Below the pieces are notes generated by a model, which was given only the letters and a program-made list of their open reading frames with translations, was not told the DNA's origin and ran no database searches. This document shows, one piece after another, positions 1 to 8,702 of a stretch of 64,000 nucleotides of DNA. The position numbers were made by a program, and so were the translations under genes. Source of the DNA: Roseateles_B sp051857535 (GTDB lineage: Bacteria; Pseudomonadota; Gammaproteobacteria; Burkholderiales; Burkholderiaceae_C); contig NZ_JBPZGY010000002.1 in NCBI RefSeq assembly GCF_051857535.1, positions 310,001 through 374,000 on the forward strand. The letters run 5' to 3'. Each line of letters starts with the position of its first letter. Within the stretch, counting starts at the first letter, position 1.

Positions 1-705
1 TTCGTCATAGCGCTTGGCCTGCATCAGACGGTACAGCGCCACGGTCTCGGCCGGGAAGGCTACGCACAGGCCGGCCAGCAGGCCGTCGCAACCCAGGGCC
101 AGTCCCTCGAAGCTGAGGTCGTCCACGCCGATGAAGAGCTGGTAGCGCGTGCCCAGGGCATTGCGCAGGTCGGTCAGGCGGCGGATGTTGTCTGTCGACT
201 CCTTGATGGCAACCAGCCATTCGCAGTCGGCCAGCTCGACGAAGTTGTCGGGCGTCAGGTCCACGCGATAGGCCACCGGGTTGTTGTAGACCATGGTGGG
301 CAGTTGCGCGGCGTTGGCGATGGTGCGCACATTGGCCATGGCCTCGCGGGCGTCCGCCGCGTAGATCACCGCGGGCATGAGCATCAGGCCCTGCACACCG
401 ATCTTGTTGGCGCCGTCCACGTAGCGCAGGGCCTCGAGGGTGCTGGTCTCCGAAACATTGGCCAGCACCGGCACGCGGCCGGCGGCCACCTTTACCGCGA
501 TCTCGGCCACCTGCAGCTTCTCTTCCAGCGTCAGGGTGCTGGCCTCGCCCAGAGAGCCGCCAGTCACGAGGCCATCGACACCATTGGCGATCAGGAACTC
601 GAAGTGGCGCTCCATGGCGGGGACGTCCAGGTTCTCGTTGGCGTCGAACTTGGTCGTCACGGCGGGGAAGATGCCGCGCCATTGAGGCAGGGGGCGGGAA
701 CTCAT
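1..705 (-). CDS. Dihydrodipicolinate synthase (DapA)-family lyase/aldolase, 3' part cut by the window edge
   Basis: The frame is open for 235 codons from an ATG at 703-705 and runs off the left edge, so the C-terminal quarter of a roughly 300-residue protein is missing. The TIM-barrel family signature is visible: GGSLGE (49-54) stands where GTTGE usually lies, YNNP (140-143) supplies the conserved Tyr140, and Lys168 in IKEST is the expected Schiff-base lysine. A Shine-Dalgarno sequence (AGGAG, reverse of 714-718) sits 8 bases before the start. The gene stands alone and divergent from yajC. Members act on pyruvate-type substrates (DapA, NanA, sugar-acid dehydratases, hydroxyproline-pathway deaminase). 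The sequence does not settle which, but the lack of lysine-biosynthesis neighbours makes a catabolic member likelier than true DapA. Confidence 0.85.
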   Translation of the reverse strand, partial: MSSRPLPQWRGIFPAVTTKFDANENLDVPAMERHFEFLIANGVDGLVTGGSLGEASTLTLEEKLQVAEIAVKVAAGRVPVLANVSETSTLEALRYVDGANKIGVQGLMLMPAVIYAADAREAMANVRTIANAAQLPTMVYNNPVAYRVDLTPDNFVELADCEWLVAIKESTDNIRRLTDLRNALGTRYQLFIGVDDLSFEGLALGCDGLLAGLCVAFPAETVALYRLMQAKRYDE

Positions 706-734
706 CGAGCAATCTCCTGTTGAAATATATTTGC

Positions 735-763
735 AGAATATTCGTTGATAATCACGCTGTCAA
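735..763 (-). promoter_or_regulatory. Sigma70-type promoter of the DapA-family gene
   Basis: Read on the minus strand, a perfect TTGACA (758-763) is followed after exactly 17 bases by TATTCT (735-740). The expected transcript starts near 728, leaving a short leader of about 23 bases containing the AGGAG ribosome site. The -10 region overlaps an 8-base palindrome GAATATTC (736-743), which could be part of an operator. The 706-968 interval otherwise holds the yajC leader and no recognisable gene. Confidence 0.7.
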
Positions 764-902
764 CCCCAGATGGATGGCTGCGCCGCCCTGACGCCTGCAC
801 GGTCGCCCGAGTCCGTGCCTGCCAGTCGAACTGCCATCACCGTTCTCCAGAGTCTGGGGGAGGGCTGGGCTGGACCCAGGGCGGGCGACGCAGGCTGCCG
901 CA

Positions 903-908
903 TACAAT
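903..908 (+). promoter_or_regulatory. Candidate -10 element for yajC-secDF
   Basis: TACAAT followed by CC lies 61 bases before the yajC start. No convincing -35 hexamer is found at the right distance, so this is only a candidate. Similar TANAAT-C elements precede fba and purC in this window. Confidence 0.3.
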
Positions 909-968
909 CCGCGATCCGTCCATGATGGCGCTGTTGCGCCCATGGATCATTCCTAGAGGGTTCTGACC

Positions 969-1295
969 GTGTTCATTTCTACTGCTTTTGCCCAGACCGC
1001 CGCTCCGGCAACCCAAGGTCCTGAGTCCAGCCTCATGGGCATGCTGCCCTTGGTGCTGATGTTCGTGGTGCTGTATTTCGTGATGATTCGTCCCCAGATG
1101 AAGCGTCAGAAGGAGCACAAGGCCATGATCGAGGCCCTGGCCAAGGGAGACGAAGTCGTCACCAGTGGAGGCCTGCTGGGCAAGGTTGCCAAGATGGACG
1201 ACAACTTCCTGAGCCTGGAAGTCGCCAGCGGCGTCGAGATCAAGGTGCAGCGCTCGGCTGTGGTTCAGGTCCTGCCCAAGGGCTCGGTCAAGTAA
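969..1295 (+). CDS. yajC: Preprotein translocase subunit YajC
   Basis: YajC is a small inner-membrane protein that associates with SecDF beside the SecYEG channel. The product has 108 residues, the usual family length. A single hydrophobic segment at about 22-41 is followed by the conserved RPQMKR stretch and a basic cytoplasmic domain with the GDEVVTSGGLLGKV signature. The start is GTG at 969, preceded by GAGGG. The gene is followed by secD and secF, the normal order. The usual upstream neighbours queA and tgt are not here: the next gene upstream is a divergent DapA-family gene, so yajC probably heads its own transcript. Confidence 0.97.
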   Translation: MFISTAFAQTAAPATQGPESSLMGMLPLVLMFVVLYFVMIRPQMKRQKEHKAMIEALAKGDEVVTSGGLLGKVAKMDDNFLSLEVASGVEIKVQRSAVVQVLPKGSVK

Positions 1296-1423
1296 TCCAG
1301 CCAGGCAGCCCTGCAGTCCGGGGCTGCTCATCACTCATCCAGCCCGGGCCGCCGTTGTGCGGTGCCGGGCCTGTTTTCAGGGCGAATGCCCAGGTCTGGT
1401 CCAGACCTCCTGAGGATGCCTCC

Positions 1424-3328
1424 ATGAACCGTTATCCCTTGTGGAAGTACGCGCTGCTGGTTGTTGCGCTGCTGATCGGTCTGATCTACACCCTGCCCAA
1501 CTTCTTCGGCGAGGCGCCGGCGGTGCAGGTTTCCAGTGGCAAGGCCACGGTCAAGCTGGATGCGGGCATGGTGGCTCGCGTCGAGGCCGCCATCCAGGCT
1601 GCCGGCGTCAAGGCGAACACGGTGGCCTTCGAGGGCAATTCCGTTCGCGCCCGCTTCAATGACACCGACACGCAGCTCAAGGCCAAGGACGCCATCAACA
1701 AGGCGATCAACGCCGACCTGACGGACCCGTCCTACATCGTGGCCCTGAATCTGGTGTCGCGGTCGCCGGAGTGGCTGAAGAGCCTGCATGCCTTCCCCAT
1801 GTACCTGGGCCTGGACCTGCGCGGCGGCGTGCACTTCCTCATGCAGGTCGACATGAAGGCGGCCATTGCCAAGAAGGTCGAGTCCCTGGTCGGAGATGCC
1901 CGCAGCATGCTGCGCGAGAAGAATCTGCGTCACGCCGGCATCAGCAAGGACGGCAACGACCTGGTGATCGCCTTCCGTGACGCCGAGACTCGCGCGGCCG
2001 CGCTGGGCCTGTTGTCCGACAAGCTGCCCGACATCCAGTGGCAGTCTCAAGGCGAGGGCAGCGAGCTGAGCCTGCGCGGCAGCTTCAAGCCCCAGTCCCT
2101 GGTCGCGGTGCAGGAAGCCGCGCTCAAGCAGAACATCACCACCCTGCAGAACCGGGTCAACGAACTGGGCGTGGCCGAGCCGGTGATCCAGCAGCAGGGC
2201 CTGGACCGGGTCATCGTGCAGTTGCCGGGGGTGCAGGACACCGCCAAGGCCAAGGACATCATCGGCCGCACGGCCAATCTGGAGTTCCGGCTCGCCGACA
2301 TGTCGGCAGAAGCCCAGGCCGCACTGGCCGGCACCGGCCCCGTGCCCTTCGGCCGCGAACGCTTCGGCGTGGGCCGCGGCGCCCCGGTGATCGTGCACAA
2401 GGAAGCTATCGTCACCGGCGACATGCTGACCGACGCGCAGCCTCGCCAGGACGAGAACCAGCAGCCCGCCGTGTCCGTGCGTCTGGACGCCAAGGGTGGC
2501 CGCCAGATGAAGGAGATGTCGCGCGCGAATGTGGGCAACTACATGGCCGCCATCCTGTTCGAGAAGGGCAAGGGTGAGGTGCTCACCGTCGCCCGCATCA
2601 ACAGCGAGCTGAGTGCCGACTTCCAGATCACCGGCATGGGCAGCACCGAGAATGCCACCGACCTGGCCCTGCTGCTGCGCGCAGGCGGCCTGGCCGCACC
2701 CATGGAGGTGATCGAGGAACGCACCATCGGCCCGACCCTGGGTGCGGAGAACATCGCCAAGGGCATGCACAGCGTGGCCTGGGGCTTTGCCGCCGTGGCC
2801 CTGTTCATGTGCATGTACTACGTGCTCTTCGGCGTGTTCTCCACGCTGGCGCTGGGCTTCAATCTGCTCATGCTGGTGGCTGTGCTGTCCATGCTGCAGG
2901 CCACGCTGTCGTTGCCAGGCATGGCCGCCATTGCCCTGGTGCTGGGCATGGCCATCGACTCCAACGTGCTGATCAATGAGCGCGTCCGGGAAGAGCTGCG
3001 CAATGGTGCAACGCCGCAGGCGGCCATCTTCGCGGGCTATGAGCGCGCCTGGGCCACCATCTTGGACTCCAACGTCACCACCTTGATCGCCGGCCTGGCC
3101 CTGCTGGCCTTCGGCTCGGGCGCCGTGCGCGGATTTGCCGTTGTGCACTGCCTGGGCATCATGACCTCCATGTTTTCCTCGGTGATGTTCTCTCGCGCCC
3201 TGGTCAACCTCTGGTATGGCCGGCAGAAGAAGCTGAAGTCCCTCTCCGTGGGCCAGGTCTGGAAGCCTGCAGCCGAACCCGGCAGCGCACCGACCGATGC
3301 CACCGAAGTGACCGAAGGCAAGGCCTGA
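1424..3328 (+). CDS. secD: Protein translocase subunit SecD
   Basis: SecD uses the proton motive force, with SecF, to assist late steps of protein export across the inner membrane. The product has 634 residues, similar to E. coli SecD. One N-terminal membrane segment (about 8-27) precedes the large periplasmic region. LGLDLRGG (128-135) is the family motif, and the C-terminal half carries the five-helix RND-type bundle with GMAIDSNVLINERVREEL. The ATG at 1424 is preferred over upstream in-frame starts because GAGGA lies just before it and the protein then begins MNRYPLWKY. secF follows after 21 bases. Confidence 0.97.
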   Translation: MNRYPLWKYALLVVALLIGLIYTLPNFFGEAPAVQVSSGKATVKLDAGMVARVEAAIQAAGVKANTVAFEGNSVRARFNDTDTQLKAKDAINKAINADLTDPSYIVALNLVSRSPEWLKSLHAFPMYLGLDLRGGVHFLMQVDMKAAIAKKVESLVGDARSMLREKNLRHAGISKDGNDLVIAFRDAETRAAALGLLSDKLPDIQWQSQGEGSELSLRGSFKPQSLVAVQEAALKQNITTLQNRVNELGVAEPVIQQQGLDRVIVQLPGVQDTAKAKDIIGRTANLEFRLADMSAEAQAALAGTGPVPFGRERFGVGRGAPVIVHKEAIVTGDMLTDAQPRQDENQQPAVSVRLDAKGGRQMKEMSRANVGNYMAAILFEKGKGEVLTVARINSELSADFQITGMGSTENATDLALLLRAGGLAAPMEVIEERTIGPTLGAENIAKGMHSVAWGFAAVALFMCMYYVLFGVFSTLALGFNLLMLVAVLSMLQATLSLPGMAAIALVLGMAIDSNVLINERVREELRNGATPQAAIFAGYERAWATILDSNVTTLIAGLALLAFGSGAVRGFAVVHCLGIMTSMFSSVMFSRALVNLWYGRQKKLKSLSVGQVWKPAAEPGSAPTDATEVTEGKA

Positions 3329-3349
3329 CCCCCCTGACAGGAATCCGAT

Positions 3350-4387
3350 ATGGAACTCTTCCGAATCAAGCGGGACATCCCGTTCATGAAGCACGCGTTG
3401 GTCTTCAACGCGATCTCCTTCCTCACCTTCGCCGCCGCGGTCTTCTTCCTGATTACACGTGGGCTGCACTATTCGATCGAGTTCACCGGCGGTACGGTGA
3501 TCGAGGTCGAGTACGCGCAGAGCGCTGACATCGAGAAGACCCGCTCGACCGTCGAGCACATGGGCTTTGGCGAAGTCTCGGTGCAGAAGTTCGGCACCTC
3601 GCATGACGTCATGATCCGCCTGCCGGCCCGCAAGGAGTTCAAGCAGACCGAGGTGGTGGACAAGGTCTTCAAGGAGCTGTGCACGGCCGAGCAGGGACAG
3701 GTCTCCGAGCGCCAGACCGTGTCCGACAAGGGCGAGGCCATCAGCAAGAAGGTCTGCACCACGGCTGCCAATGCCGAGCCGCTGAAGTTCTCGCGCAGCG
3801 AGGTGGTGGGCCCCTCGGTGGGTGCCGAACTGGCCGCTGATGCAGCCAAGGCCCTGGCCATGACCGTCATCGGCATCATGGTCTACCTGGCCTTCCGATT
3901 CGAGTGGAAGTTTGCGGTGGCCGGCATCATCGCCAACCTGCACGACGTGGTCATCATCCTGGGCTTCTTCGCCTTCTTCCAGTGGGAGTTCTCGCTGTCG
4001 GTGCTGGCGGCGGTTCTGGCGGTGCTGGGCTATTCGGTCAATGAGTCCGTGGTGATCTTCGATCGGGTGCGTGAGGCCTTCCGCAAGTACCGCAAGCTGA
4101 GTACGCACGAGGTGATTGACCACGCCATCACCTCCACCATGAGCCGCACCTTCATCACACACGGCTGTACTCAGCTGATGGTGTTGTCCATGCTGCTGTT
4201 CGGCGGCCCCACGCTGAAGTTCTTCGCGGTGGCGCTGACCATTGGCATCTGCTTCGGCATCTATTCCTCCGTGTTCGTGGCCGCGGCCATCGCCATGTGG
4301 CTGGGCGTCAAGCGCGAGGATCTTGTCAAGGTCGGTTCCTCGACCAAGGAAGATCCGGACGATCCGAACGCCGGGGCGGTGGTGTAG
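3350..4387 (+). CDS. secF: Protein translocase subunit SecF
   Basis: This is the partner of SecD in the inner-membrane SecDF-YajC complex. The product has 345 residues, slightly longer than E. coli SecF. It begins MELFRIKRDIPFMKH with a first membrane segment at about 18-38, a short periplasmic domain starting with IEFTGGTVIEVEY, and a C-terminal bundle of five segments containing NLHDVVIILG and NESVVIFDRVRE, the charged residues being typical of the proton path. An AGGAA sequence precedes the ATG. It lies 21 bases after secD and 36 bases before the DUF1631 gene, so the four genes are probably co-transcribed. Confidence 0.97.
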   Translation: MELFRIKRDIPFMKHALVFNAISFLTFAAAVFFLITRGLHYSIEFTGGTVIEVEYAQSADIEKTRSTVEHMGFGEVSVQKFGTSHDVMIRLPARKEFKQTEVVDKVFKELCTAEQGQVSERQTVSDKGEAISKKVCTTAANAEPLKFSRSEVVGPSVGAELAADAAKALAMTVIGIMVYLAFRFEWKFAVAGIIANLHDVVIILGFFAFFQWEFSLSVLAAVLAVLGYSVNESVVIFDRVREAFRKYRKLSTHEVIDHAITSTMSRTFITHGCTQLMVLSMLLFGGPTLKFFAVALTIGICFGIYSSVFVAAAIAMWLGVKREDLVKVGSSTKEDPDDPNAGAVV

Positions 4388-4423
4388 AGTCGTTCGCATG
4401 GTCGACTCCCTGTTCCCCTGCCC

Positions 4424-6850
4424 ATGAGCGGCACCGATCCGCGCCGGCATGCCCAAGCGGCACAAGCGCGGCGCGTCTTCACCGAGGCCCTGGTGCGCGG
4501 CATTGCCGCGACCGGGGCCGCGCTCCATGAGGCGGGCGCGCAACTGCTGTTGCAGCCGGCTGAACATGCGGTGAGTGTGTTGCGCCGGGACTGCGTGGGA
4601 CTTTGGCAGCGCCGCGGCGTGGTCTGGTTGAGCATGCTGCGCGACGCCGTGCGCTCCGCATCCACGCAGGGCGTGCCGGACCACGTCACTGTCAGCGGCA
4701 GTGCAAGTCTGAGCCTGGTCGACGACGACACCATCGAGCGCCAGATCACGGCCTCGCGCCTGGCTCTGGCCATGATGGACAAGGCTACCTGGGAGTTCAA
4801 CGACCTGCGCACCCGCATGCTTCTGCTCGAAGGGCATGAGGATCTTGCGACGAATGATTTGCTGCGCGCACAGGCCCTGAGCCGGCTTGTCCTGGATTGT
4901 TGGTACGCCAGTGGCCTCACTCGGGCGGAGTGGCAGCTCTTCCTCGTGCCGCTGCACGAGGAAATGTCCCACCTGCTGCTGGAGGCCTATCACGAGACCA
5001 ACCACTGGCTGATGCAGCAGGGTGTCATGCCCGAAGTGGACCTGCGGCCCTATATCCGCAGGACGGCAGGCAGCCGCTCGGTCTCGCCCTTGCCCGACGC
5101 TTCCCAGGATCCTGCCTTTGCCCCCACCACGCTCTACGCCCGCGGCATGGGAGCCATGCCCGAAGGCATGCCTCCGCATGGCGGGGGCGGCATGTTGCGC
5201 GACGCGCAGGCGTCTGCAGCCGGTGGCGGAAAGGGGGCGGTGAAGTCGGCCGTTCGCAACTCCGCCGAGCAGGTGATGGCCCAGTTACAGCGGGTGCTCA
5301 ACCGCCAGGTGCCGGGCATGGCGGGCTCTCCTCAGGTGTCAAATGCCCCCACGCAGCCCATGCCTGCCGATCCGCGTGGTGAGCGGGCAGGCCCTGTCAC
5401 CCTGACTGGTCGTTTGCATGCTGCGATCAACCATGCCCAGGAGATGCTGCGTCACCGCGCGCAACCTCAGGCGGGGGGTGTCGCCGGTGCCGGCTCGGCC
5501 AGCGCGGCTCCCAGTACCGGCGCGTCCGTGCGCGAGGTTCCGCTGCCTCAGCAGCTGGAGGAACTCAAGGCCCGCAATCTGGCGGTCAAGCAGGTGCTCA
5601 AGCAGGCGGCGGATACGCCGGCCGAGCGCGCCACCATCGAGGTGGTGGCCCTGCTGTTCCAGTCCATCCTGACGGAGGAACGCATCCCCGCCACGATCCG
5701 CGTTTGGTTTGCGCGGCTGCAGATGCCGGTGTTGCGTGTGGCCATCGGCGAGCCCGATTTCTTTGCCACCACCGACCATCCCGCCCGTCGCCTGATCGAC
5801 CGCATGGGCGCCTGCGTGATGGGGTTCAACACCTCGTCGGGCGGCGATGTCGGCGAGGCCGTGGAGCGCGAGATCAAGCGCGTGGTGCAGGTGGTGGAGG
5901 CCTATCCCGACACCGGCCGACGCGTCTTCCAGACGGTGCTGACCGAGTTCGAGAAGTTCCTGGCCCATTATTTCGAGCAGGAAAACAGCGCCAGCATCAA
6001 GGGGGTCTCCCTGGCCCAGCAGGTGGAGCAGCGGGAGACCCTGGCCATTCAGTACACCATTGAGCTGCGCAAGATGCTCAACGAGGTGCCGGTGCAGGAG
6101 GGCGTGCGTGATTTCCTGTTCCAGACCTGGGCTGACGTGCTGGCGGTGACGGCAGTGCGCGCCGGCGCGCAGGCCGAGGTCACCAAGCAGATGAAGCGTG
6201 CCGCGGCCGACCTCATCTGGTCTGCCACCGCCAAGGTGTCCCGCGAGGAGCGCGCCGAGGTCATCCGCCGCCTGCCACCCTTGCTGAAGGTGCTGCGGGA
6301 GGGCATGGGCCATGCGGGCTTGTCCATTCAGAAGCAGGACGAGCAGATCAAGGCCCTCAACAACTCGCTGGCCGCAGCCTTCACGGCCAAGACGGCCACC
6401 ATTCCGCCGGACAGGCTGGAAGAGCTGATGAGCCAGCTTGAGACCCTGGAGGCCATGCTGCCTGACACCGCTGGCGGCGAGCTGGACGAGACGCTAATGC
6501 GTGACCTCTCCAGCCACGAATCCGAGGAGCTGGAAGTGGTGGCCGAAGGTGGTGCCCCGCCATCTGCGGCCATGCTGGCCTGGGCGCAGGAGCTGCAGGT
6601 CGGCTCTTGGTACATGCTGGACTACCGGGGGCGCAACGAGCCGGTGCAGTTGGCCTGGCGCGGCTTGCGCCATCATCTGATCCTCTTTGTTTCGCCCCAG
6701 GGGCGCGGCGTTCTTTTCCAGCAAAGCCGCCTGGCGGCGTTCCTGCAGGCCGGCCTGCTCTTGCCGGCACAGGACGAGGCGCTCACGGTCAAGGCCACCC
6801 GCAATGCACTGGCCAAGCTGGACGCTGACCCGGAGCGCCTGCTGGGTTGA
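4424..6850 (+). CDS. DUF1631-family protein
   Basis: An 808-residue soluble protein that I recognise as the large DUF1631 family of beta- and gamma-proteobacteria, whose function is not established. No signal peptide or membrane segment is visible. An N-terminal helical region (1-230) is joined by a Gly/Ala/Pro-rich linker (about 240-360) to a long helical C-terminal half. The last 80 residues (WYMLDYRGRNEPVQLAW) resemble a small beta-barrel of the kind that binds nucleotides or partner proteins. It is the last gene of the secDF group by spacing and converges on smg. Whether it has a role in secretion is unknown. Confidence 0.85.
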   Translation: MSGTDPRRHAQAAQARRVFTEALVRGIAATGAALHEAGAQLLLQPAEHAVSVLRRDCVGLWQRRGVVWLSMLRDAVRSASTQGVPDHVTVSGSASLSLVDDDTIERQITASRLALAMMDKATWEFNDLRTRMLLLEGHEDLATNDLLRAQALSRLVLDCWYASGLTRAEWQLFLVPLHEEMSHLLLEAYHETNHWLMQQGVMPEVDLRPYIRRTAGSRSVSPLPDASQDPAFAPTTLYARGMGAMPEGMPPHGGGGMLRDAQASAAGGGKGAVKSAVRNSAEQVMAQLQRVLNRQVPGMAGSPQVSNAPTQPMPADPRGERAGPVTLTGRLHAAINHAQEMLRHRAQPQAGGVAGAGSASAAPSTGASVREVPLPQQLEELKARNLAVKQVLKQAADTPAERATIEVVALLFQSILTEERIPATIRVWFARLQMPVLRVAIGEPDFFATTDHPARRLIDRMGACVMGFNTSSGGDVGEAVEREIKRVVQVVEAYPDTGRRVFQTVLTEFEKFLAHYFEQENSASIKGVSLAQQVEQRETLAIQYTIELRKMLNEVPVQEGVRDFLFQTWADVLAVTAVRAGAQAEVTKQMKRAAADLIWSATAKVSREERAEVIRRLPPLLKVLREGMGHAGLSIQKQDEQIKALNNSLAAAFTAKTATIPPDRLEELMSQLETLEAMLPDTAGGELDETLMRDLSSHESEELEVVAEGGAPPSAAMLAWAQELQVGSWYMLDYRGRNEPVQLAWRGLRHHLILFVSPQGRGVLFQQSRLAAFLQAGLLLPAQDEALTVKATRNALAKLDADPERLLG

Positions 6851-6988
6851 TCAGTCCAGCTGCGGGCTGCTCCAGCGAGGCCGGCGGCATCGGCAGTGGG
6901 GCGCTTGGCATTTGCAGCCAGAAGGCCTTGGCAGAGATGCGGAGGATGGCCGGCGCCAGCCTCCGAGGGCCAGCTTCAGCCGAGCGCT

Positions 6989-7441
6989 TCAGTGGATCAG
7001 GCGATCCTCAGGGGCGACGAAAAGCTCGTCCAGGATCAGGGCGTCGGGCTCTTCTCCCAGGCTCCAGAACACCATCAGTACGATGATCTTGAGGTCTTCC
7101 AGGTCCAGTGGCGCCCCAGGAATGGCCATGGCGCGGTCTACTACCATCTCACGCATGGGGGGGGGCAGTACGCCGGCTGATTCCAGGAAGCTGATGAAGC
7201 CCACGGACGCTTCGCCCAGATGCTCCAGTTCGTCCTTGGAATAGATGCGCAGGCTCAAGGCCCCCTGCTCGCCGTGATGGGACTGTGCCGCCACGGCCAA
7301 GCCATCCAGCCAGGACAAGGCCTCCTGGATTTCGTCGGTCTCGAACCCTACGGCTGACAATTTGCGTGTCAGCTGGGCGTGATCCGGACAGGCATCCGGC
7401 CGCCAGTAGGTCTCATAGAGATAGACGAGGACGTCAAACAT
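6989..7441 (-). CDS. smg: Smg family protein (DUF494)
   Basis: A 150-residue acidic protein starting MFDVLVYLYETYWRPD, the conserved N-terminus of the Smg/DUF494 family, which is found beside dprA in many proteobacteria and has no settled function. It lies 109 bases downstream of dprA on the same strand. In related genomes a topoisomerase gene often follows smg. Here the next 138 bases (6851-6988) contain nothing recognisable and the convergent DUF1631 gene follows, so that part of the order is broken. Confidence 0.93.
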   Translation of the reverse strand: MFDVLVYLYETYWRPDACPDHAQLTRKLSAVGFETDEIQEALSWLDGLAVAAQSHHGEQGALSLRIYSKDELEHLGEASVGFISFLESAGVLPPPMREMVVDRAMAIPGAPLDLEDLKIIVLMVFWSLGEEPDALILDELFVAPEDRLIH

Positions 7442-7497
7442 GGGCTGACTATACCCCAGGCGTCCGACGCGCCGATGCGCGGAAACGGGCGGGCGCT

Positions 7498-7518
7498 GCA
7501 GGGCTTTTACTGCCCTGC
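7498..7518. other. Hairpin between dprA and smg
   Basis: A perfect 7-base inverted repeat (GCAGGGC / GCCCTGC) surrounds a 7-base loop. No T-tract follows on the minus strand, so it is not a typical intrinsic terminator. It may attenuate or stabilise the dprA-smg transcript. Confidence 0.4.
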
Positions 7519-7550
7519 TGAACGCGGCACCCAGGTCCGAGGGCCTGCGT

Positions 7551-8681
7551 TCAGGCCCGTGTCCGCCGCTGCAGCAGGCCGCCAGGGAGCCTGGCTACGA
7601 GGCCGTCCAGTTCCAGGTCCAGCAGCAGGGCCTGGAGCTGCTCAGTGGGCCAGCCGCCGCGGGCCTGCAGCGCATCCAGGCTGGCAGGCTCGTGGCCCAT
7701 GGCCGCCAGGAGGCGCTGGTGCTCGCTGGCCCCGCCCAGGTCCGGCTCGGTCTCGGCGGGCATCGGCGCCTCGTGGGGGATGGCACTGTGCCGGGGCAGC
7801 TCCTCGAGCACGTCGTTGGCAGACTCGACCAGCTTTGCGCCCTGCCGGATGAGGGCGTGGCAGCCGCGGCTCAGTGGTGAATGGATCGAGCCGGGGATGG
7901 CAAAGACCTCGCGCCCGGCCTCGCCGGCCAAGCGGGCGGTGATCAGAGAACCGCTTTGCAAGGCCGCTTCGACAACCAGGCAGCCTTCGGCCAGTCCGGC
8001 GATGATGCGGTTGCGCACTGGAAAGTGGGGTGCCAGTGCAGGGGTGTCCAGAGCATATTCGCTCATCAGGAGGCCGTGCTCCGCAATGCGCATCGCCAGT
8101 CCGGCATTGCGGCGGGGATAGATCTCGTTGAGCCCTGTGCCCAGCACGGCAATGGTGCTGCCAGCGGCCGAAAGCGCGCCCTCGTGGGCTGCGGCGTCGA
8201 TGCCAAGGGCCAGGCCTGAAACCACGCAATGGCCCCCCTCGCTGAAGCTGCGCGCGAAGGTGAGGGCATGGTCCTGACCTTGTGGCGTGGCGTTGCGGCT
8301 GCCCACGATCGCCAGCATGGGTCGACGCAACAGTTCGCGTTGGCCCCAGAGATACATCAGCAGTGGGGGATCGGCGGTCTCGAGCAGGGCCGGCGGGTAG
8401 TCCGGGTCTCCCAGGAGCAGCAGGCTGCGTCGTGCGTCTTCCTTGAGCCACAGGCGGGTGTGGGTCAGCAGGGCGTCGAGTTGCTCAGGAGGGCGGCTCA
8501 GCGCGTGCGCGCCCTGCGGGCCCACGACCCGGGCCCAGTCAGCGGGCGAGCGTTCGAAGATGGCCCGCGGCTCGCCGAAAACCGCCAGCAACCGGCGAAG
8601 GGAGGAGCGGCCCAGGCCGGGTGTCTCCACCAGGCGCAACCAGGCCGACAGCTCCCCGGGGTCGCGAAGCGGCGCTGGCAT
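7551..8681 (-). CDS. dprA: DNA-processing protein DprA
   Basis: DprA loads RecA on incoming single-stranded DNA during natural transformation. The product has 376 residues. A short N-terminal helical domain is followed by the Rossmann-like core with GSRNATPQG (127-135), GLALGIDAAAH (156-166) and GREVFAIPG. The C-terminal 70 residues look like the winged-helix domain found in many members. It lies 21 bases after the LysM gene and is probably co-transcribed with it. A TfoX-like gene also lies in the window (59.3 kb), but no DNA-uptake genes do, so competence cannot be inferred. Confidence 0.95.
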   Translation of the reverse strand: MPAPLRDPGELSAWLRLVETPGLGRSSLRRLLAVFGEPRAIFERSPADWARVVGPQGAHALSRPPEQLDALLTHTRLWLKEDARRSLLLLGDPDYPPALLETADPPLLMYLWGQRELLRRPMLAIVGSRNATPQGQDHALTFARSFSEGGHCVVSGLALGIDAAAHEGALSAAGSTIAVLGTGLNEIYPRRNAGLAMRIAEHGLLMSEYALDTPALAPHFPVRNRIIAGLAEGCLVVEAALQSGSLITARLAGEAGREVFAIPGSIHSPLSRGCHALIRQGAKLVESANDVLEELPRHSAIPHEAPMPAETEPDLGGASEHQRLLAAMGHEPASLDALQARGGWPTEQLQALLLDLELDGLVARLPGGLLQRRTRA

Positions 8682-8702
8682 GCGGAAGGACTGGGGCAGG
8701 CC

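Noticed and set aside
5..712. Minus-strand frame of 235 codons at the left edge in another register.
   Set aside because: It is Arg/Gly/Pro-rich and overlaps the DapA-family frame, which has YNNP and the Schiff-base lysine and starts at 705.
1331..5179. Minus-strand open frame of 1282 codons opposite secD, secF and the DUF1631 gene.
   Set aside because: It is antisense to well-identified genes, is composed of His/Gln/Gly/Arg-rich low-complexity sequence and has no motif. High-GC third-position bias produces such frames.
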